NCBI GenBank assembly: GCA_964479045.1
Contig: CAYZJI010000001.1
Location: forward strand, 1 to 64,000
From: 2-02-FULL-47-50 sp964479045
GTDB taxonomy: Bacteria > Pseudomonadota > Gammaproteobacteria > Eutrophobiales > Eutrophobiaceae
Direction of reading: 5' to 3'
DNA: 64,000 nt
The position numbers and the translations under genes are program-made. Of the stretch, positions 61,712 to 64,000 are shown piece after piece (positions within the stretch are counted from its first letter, which is position 1; each line of letters opens with the position of its first letter). The notes below the pieces were generated by a model. That model was not told where the DNA came from, did no database searches, and was given only the letters and a program-made list of their open reading frames with translations.

Positions 61712-63427
61712 TCATTTCTGGCGTATACGGCTGGTCAGATCAATCACGCGGGAAATTTCTTCCAGTGAAGTTGACCCATCCAGTACCCGTGTAGATCCGG
61801 CATCTGCCAGTGTCTTGAAACCTTTGGACAAAGCTGCACGCATGAGTTCGCGTTGTGTACCCCGGCGGGCAATGATTTCATCCAGATCAGTATCAAAGTG
61901 AAGGATCTCCTGGATGGCAATACGGCCGCGGTAACCCTGATCATCACAATGTTGACAACCTTTTGCGCGGTATATGGTTTGCTGTTTATCTGTCACTTTC
62001 AGGTTCAACAGTGTGCGCTCCAGATCACTCATCTCATAGGGCTCCTTGCAAACGGTACATAATTGCCGCACCAGACGTTGCGCCACCACACCGATAATAT
62101 TCCCGGCCAGAATATCCGGCTTCACACCAATATCCATCAGGCGTGGAATCGCCGCCAAGGCAGAATTGGTATGCAGCGTGGAATACACCTGATGCCCGGT
62201 CATGGCTGCACGCAGGGCCATGCTGGCCGTGTCTTCATCACGGATTTCGCCGACAAGGATAATGTCCGGATCCTGGCGCATCATGGAACGAATACCGCTG
62301 GCAAAATCAAGACGCGAAGTTTCGCTGGCCGAGGTCTGGCGGATCATGGTGGTAGGATACTCCACCGGATCTTCCAGCGTCATGATGTTGACCTTTTCAC
62401 TGTTGAGATAGTGCAGGACGGAATAGAGCGTGGTGGTCTTGCCACTGCCCGTCGGGCCGGTGATCAGGATAATACCTTCCGGCCGCGCCACCATGATTTT
62501 GAGCGTGGTCAGTGCATCATCCTTCAGTCCGAGTTTTTCCAGGGCCACAATACCGCTGTGGCGATCAAGCACACGCAGTACAATATTTTCCCCATGTACC
62601 GTCGGCAGCGTGGAGACACGAAAATCCACTGTGCGCCCGGACAGGGAGAGAGAAATGCGGCCATCCTGTGGGGCGCGGGTTTCGGCAATGTCCATGCCGG
62701 CCATCACCTTAAGACGTACTGCAATGGCCGACCAGTAATTCTTGTGAATACTGCGGATTTGCCGTAATACGCCGTCAATACGATAACGAAAACGCAGGAA
62801 GCCCTCTTCCGGTTCAAAATGAATATCGGAAGCACGCCGTTTGACTGCGTCTGAAAGCAAGGCATTGACAAGGCGTACCACCGGCTGACTGTATTCATCA
62901 CTCTCTGCATCAAGACTCTGGTAATCGATTTCACCCGTTTCAATCTCGCGCAGAATTCCATCTACCGACAGTTCGAACCCATAAAACTGATCGATGGCTT
63001 TTTCAATTTCAGCCTCACCTGCAAGTACCGGTATGATATCGATGTCACGCCCGACCTGTACGCTGATTTGATCCAGCACCACAACATTAAAGGTATCGGT
63101 CATGGCGACGGTCAGCCGCTTGTTCAGATTATCGTAAGTCAATGGCAGTACATGCAACCGGCGGGCTATACTCTTTGGAATCATCGCCACTGCTTCACTG
63201 TCAGCTACTGCATTGTCGAGCGTGACGCTCTCCTGCCCGATCACACCACCAATCACATCACGGATAATCGCTTCCGTTGCAAAGCCAAGTCTGACCAGGA
63301 TTTTCCCGAGTTTCTCCTTGCTTTTTTTCTGTTCGAGCAGCGCGATTTCAATCTGGTCGGGCGTGGTAACGCCCTGCTGTACCAGAATTTCGCCCAGTCT
63401 CAGGGTTCTTTTGTTTTGCGGGCTCAT
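61712..63427 (-). CDS. mshE: Pilus assembly ATPase, GspE/PilB family (MshE-like)
   Basis: 571 residues. The N-terminal domain starts with RLGEILVQQGVTTPDQIEIA and a second copy KLGKILVRLGFATEAII; this two-motif MshEN domain is known to bind c-di-GMP in Vibrio MshE. The motor domain has Walker A GPTGSGKTT (Lys330), the Asp box, Walker B DIILVGEIRDE (around 389-397) and the His box. Cys457, Cys460, Cys491 and Cys494 form the zinc tetracysteine motif. It drives extension of the pilus or pseudopilus. The ATG is five bases after the TPR gene. Confidence 0.93.
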   Translation of the reverse strand: MSPQNKRTLRLGEILVQQGVTTPDQIEIALLEQKKSKEKLGKILVRLGFATEAIIRDVIGGVIGQESVTLDNAVADSEAVAMIPKSIARRLHVLPLTYDNLNKRLTVAMTDTFNVVVLDQISVQVGRDIDIIPVLAGEAEIEKAIDQFYGFELSVDGILREIETGEIDYQSLDAESDEYSQPVVRLVNALLSDAVKRRASDIHFEPEEGFLRFRYRIDGVLRQIRSIHKNYWSAIAVRLKVMAGMDIAETRAPQDGRISLSLSGRTVDFRVSTLPTVHGENIVLRVLDRHSGIVALEKLGLKDDALTTLKIMVARPEGIILITGPTGSGKTTTLYSVLHYLNSEKVNIMTLEDPVEYPTTMIRQTSASETSRLDFASGIRSMMRQDPDIILVGEIRDEDTASMALRAAMTGHQVYSTLHTNSALAAIPRLMDIGVKPDILAGNIIGVVAQRLVRQLCTVCKEPYEMSDLERTLLNLKVTDKQQTIYRAKGCQHCDDQGYRGRIAIQEILHFDTDLDEIIARRGTQRELMRAALSKGFKTLADAGSTRVLDGSTSLEEISRVIDLTSRIRQK

Positions 63428-63432
63428 AATAT

Positions 63433-64000
63433 TTACTGGCTCTGCGTGGTGAGGTTGTTGACCCGTGCAAGCACAGTTGATGTGTTGAAAGAGGGTTCGC
63501 GACGGTCAGCCAGTTCCAGTGCTTTCCGGTAATAATCCAGGGCCGCTCCAGACTGACCCAGTCGATCCAGGCTGATAGCAAGGTTATAGGCAAAATCTCC
63601 ATTTTCAGGTTCACGCCGGTAAGCCTCAAAAAACGCCGACTGGGCATCGGCCCAACGCGACTGTCCGGCATAATTATTTCCAAGTGCAAAATGCAGAAAC
63701 GCAGCTTCCGGCTGTTCCTGTATCATCAGCTTCAATACACTCTCACTCCGGACAGGATCAGCGCTGCCTTGTATGTTGATAAGCGCTGTGGTTGCGGCAA
63801 TGTCCCGTGGATAAAGCTTGAGGACGCGCAGATAAAATTCGTAAGCTTCCTGCATTTGTCCCTTTTGATGGGCGAGGGCTGCCATCCCCAGCAATGCATC
63901 GCGATTGCCCGGCATGGTTTCCAGTACCTGCCGGTAAGCCATCTCTGCACCCGAGTAGTTTCCGTCACTATAATCTGCATACGCATCGTTGATTAACTGA
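63433..64000 (-). CDS. mshN: MshN-like TPR protein, C-terminal part (5' end outside window)
   Basis: The frame is open to the end of the window, so only the last 189 residues are present; the ATG at 63942 is internal. At least four TPR-like repeats are visible (for example AEMAYRQVLETMPGNRDALL, AYEFYLRVLKLYPRDIA, FLHFALGNNYAGQSRW and GDFAYNLAISLDRLGQSGAA). In MSHA loci mshN, a TPR protein, stands directly upstream of mshE, as here. The mshL secretin and mshM ATPase would be expected beyond 64000. Confidence 0.8.
   Translation of the reverse strand, partial: QLINDAYADYSDGNYSGAEMAYRQVLETMPGNRDALLGMAALAHQKGQMQEAYEFYLRVLKLYPRDIAATTALINIQGSADPVRSESVLKLMIQEQPEAAFLHFALGNNYAGQSRWADAQSAFFEAYRREPENGDFAYNLAISLDRLGQSGAALDYYRKALELADRREPSFNTSTVLARVNNLTTQSQ

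Overview
The window reads as chromosomal DNA of a gammaproteobacterium of moderate GC content. The evidence is gene neighbourhood: pilMNOPQ-aroK-aroB-dgt-gltB-gltD with ponA divergent from pilM; argS followed by a SPOR gene; thiS-thiG-trmB; asmA-mutY-yggX next to tRNA-Phe; argH divergent from algZ-algR. These orders are familiar from Pseudomonas, Chromatiales-like and sulfur-oxidising gammaproteobacteria. The glutamate-cysteine ligase is the ATP-grasp-like type first described in Acidithiobacillus relatives rather than the E. coli type. I cannot name a genus.

Layout. 1-2311: the end of a TfpX/TfpZ-type pilin accessory gene, a DUF6116 membrane protein, and a DUF1326-DUF2182 pair that looks metal-related. 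2312-3976: an AT-rich island with a ParA ATPase and an unknown basic protein, bounded on one side by a long inverted repeat. 3977-12928 (minus): glutamate synthase (gltB, gltD), a dGTPase-like gene, aroB and aroK. 13000-18137 (minus): the type IV pilus alignment complex and secretin, pilMNOPQ. 18328-26159 (plus): ponA, priA, a periplasmic rhodanese, argS and a SPOR protein. 26160-26985: tRNA-Gly(CCC) inside an unusual set of tandem and inverted repeats. 26986-31593: a degenerate receiver protein, an MBL-fold hydrolase, thiS, thiG, trmB, yrfG and cysQ. 31717-39108 (minus): tRNA-Phe, yggX, mutY, an SRPBCC protein, a very long AsmA protein and argH. 39200-44827: algZ-algR, gshA, rsmE, bioA and hspQ. 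45022-46449: a membrane Ser/Thr kinase.

46470-64000 is the most interesting region. A mostly minus-strand locus resembles the MSHA pilus assembly genes (partial mshN, mshE, mshG, mshI, mshJ and mshK-like). It continues into a 1050-residue prepilin-like protein carrying six repeated modules, then a second prepilin. Further along are an ABC-2 permease with a TPR membrane protein, a third prepilin with a sigma-54-like promoter, an ABC ATPase and a DUF4124 protein. Two plus-strand signalling genes, a multi-pass histidine kinase and a membrane class III adenylate cyclase, sit between these blocks. I infer one extended locus: a type IV pilus-like machine with a dedicated ABC transporter and its own kinase and cAMP input, and a c-di-GMP-binding type of motor ATPase. 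PilMNOPQ and AlgZR elsewhere in the window would serve a separate conventional type IV pilus.

No rRNA, CRISPR array, complete insertion sequence or prophage was seen.
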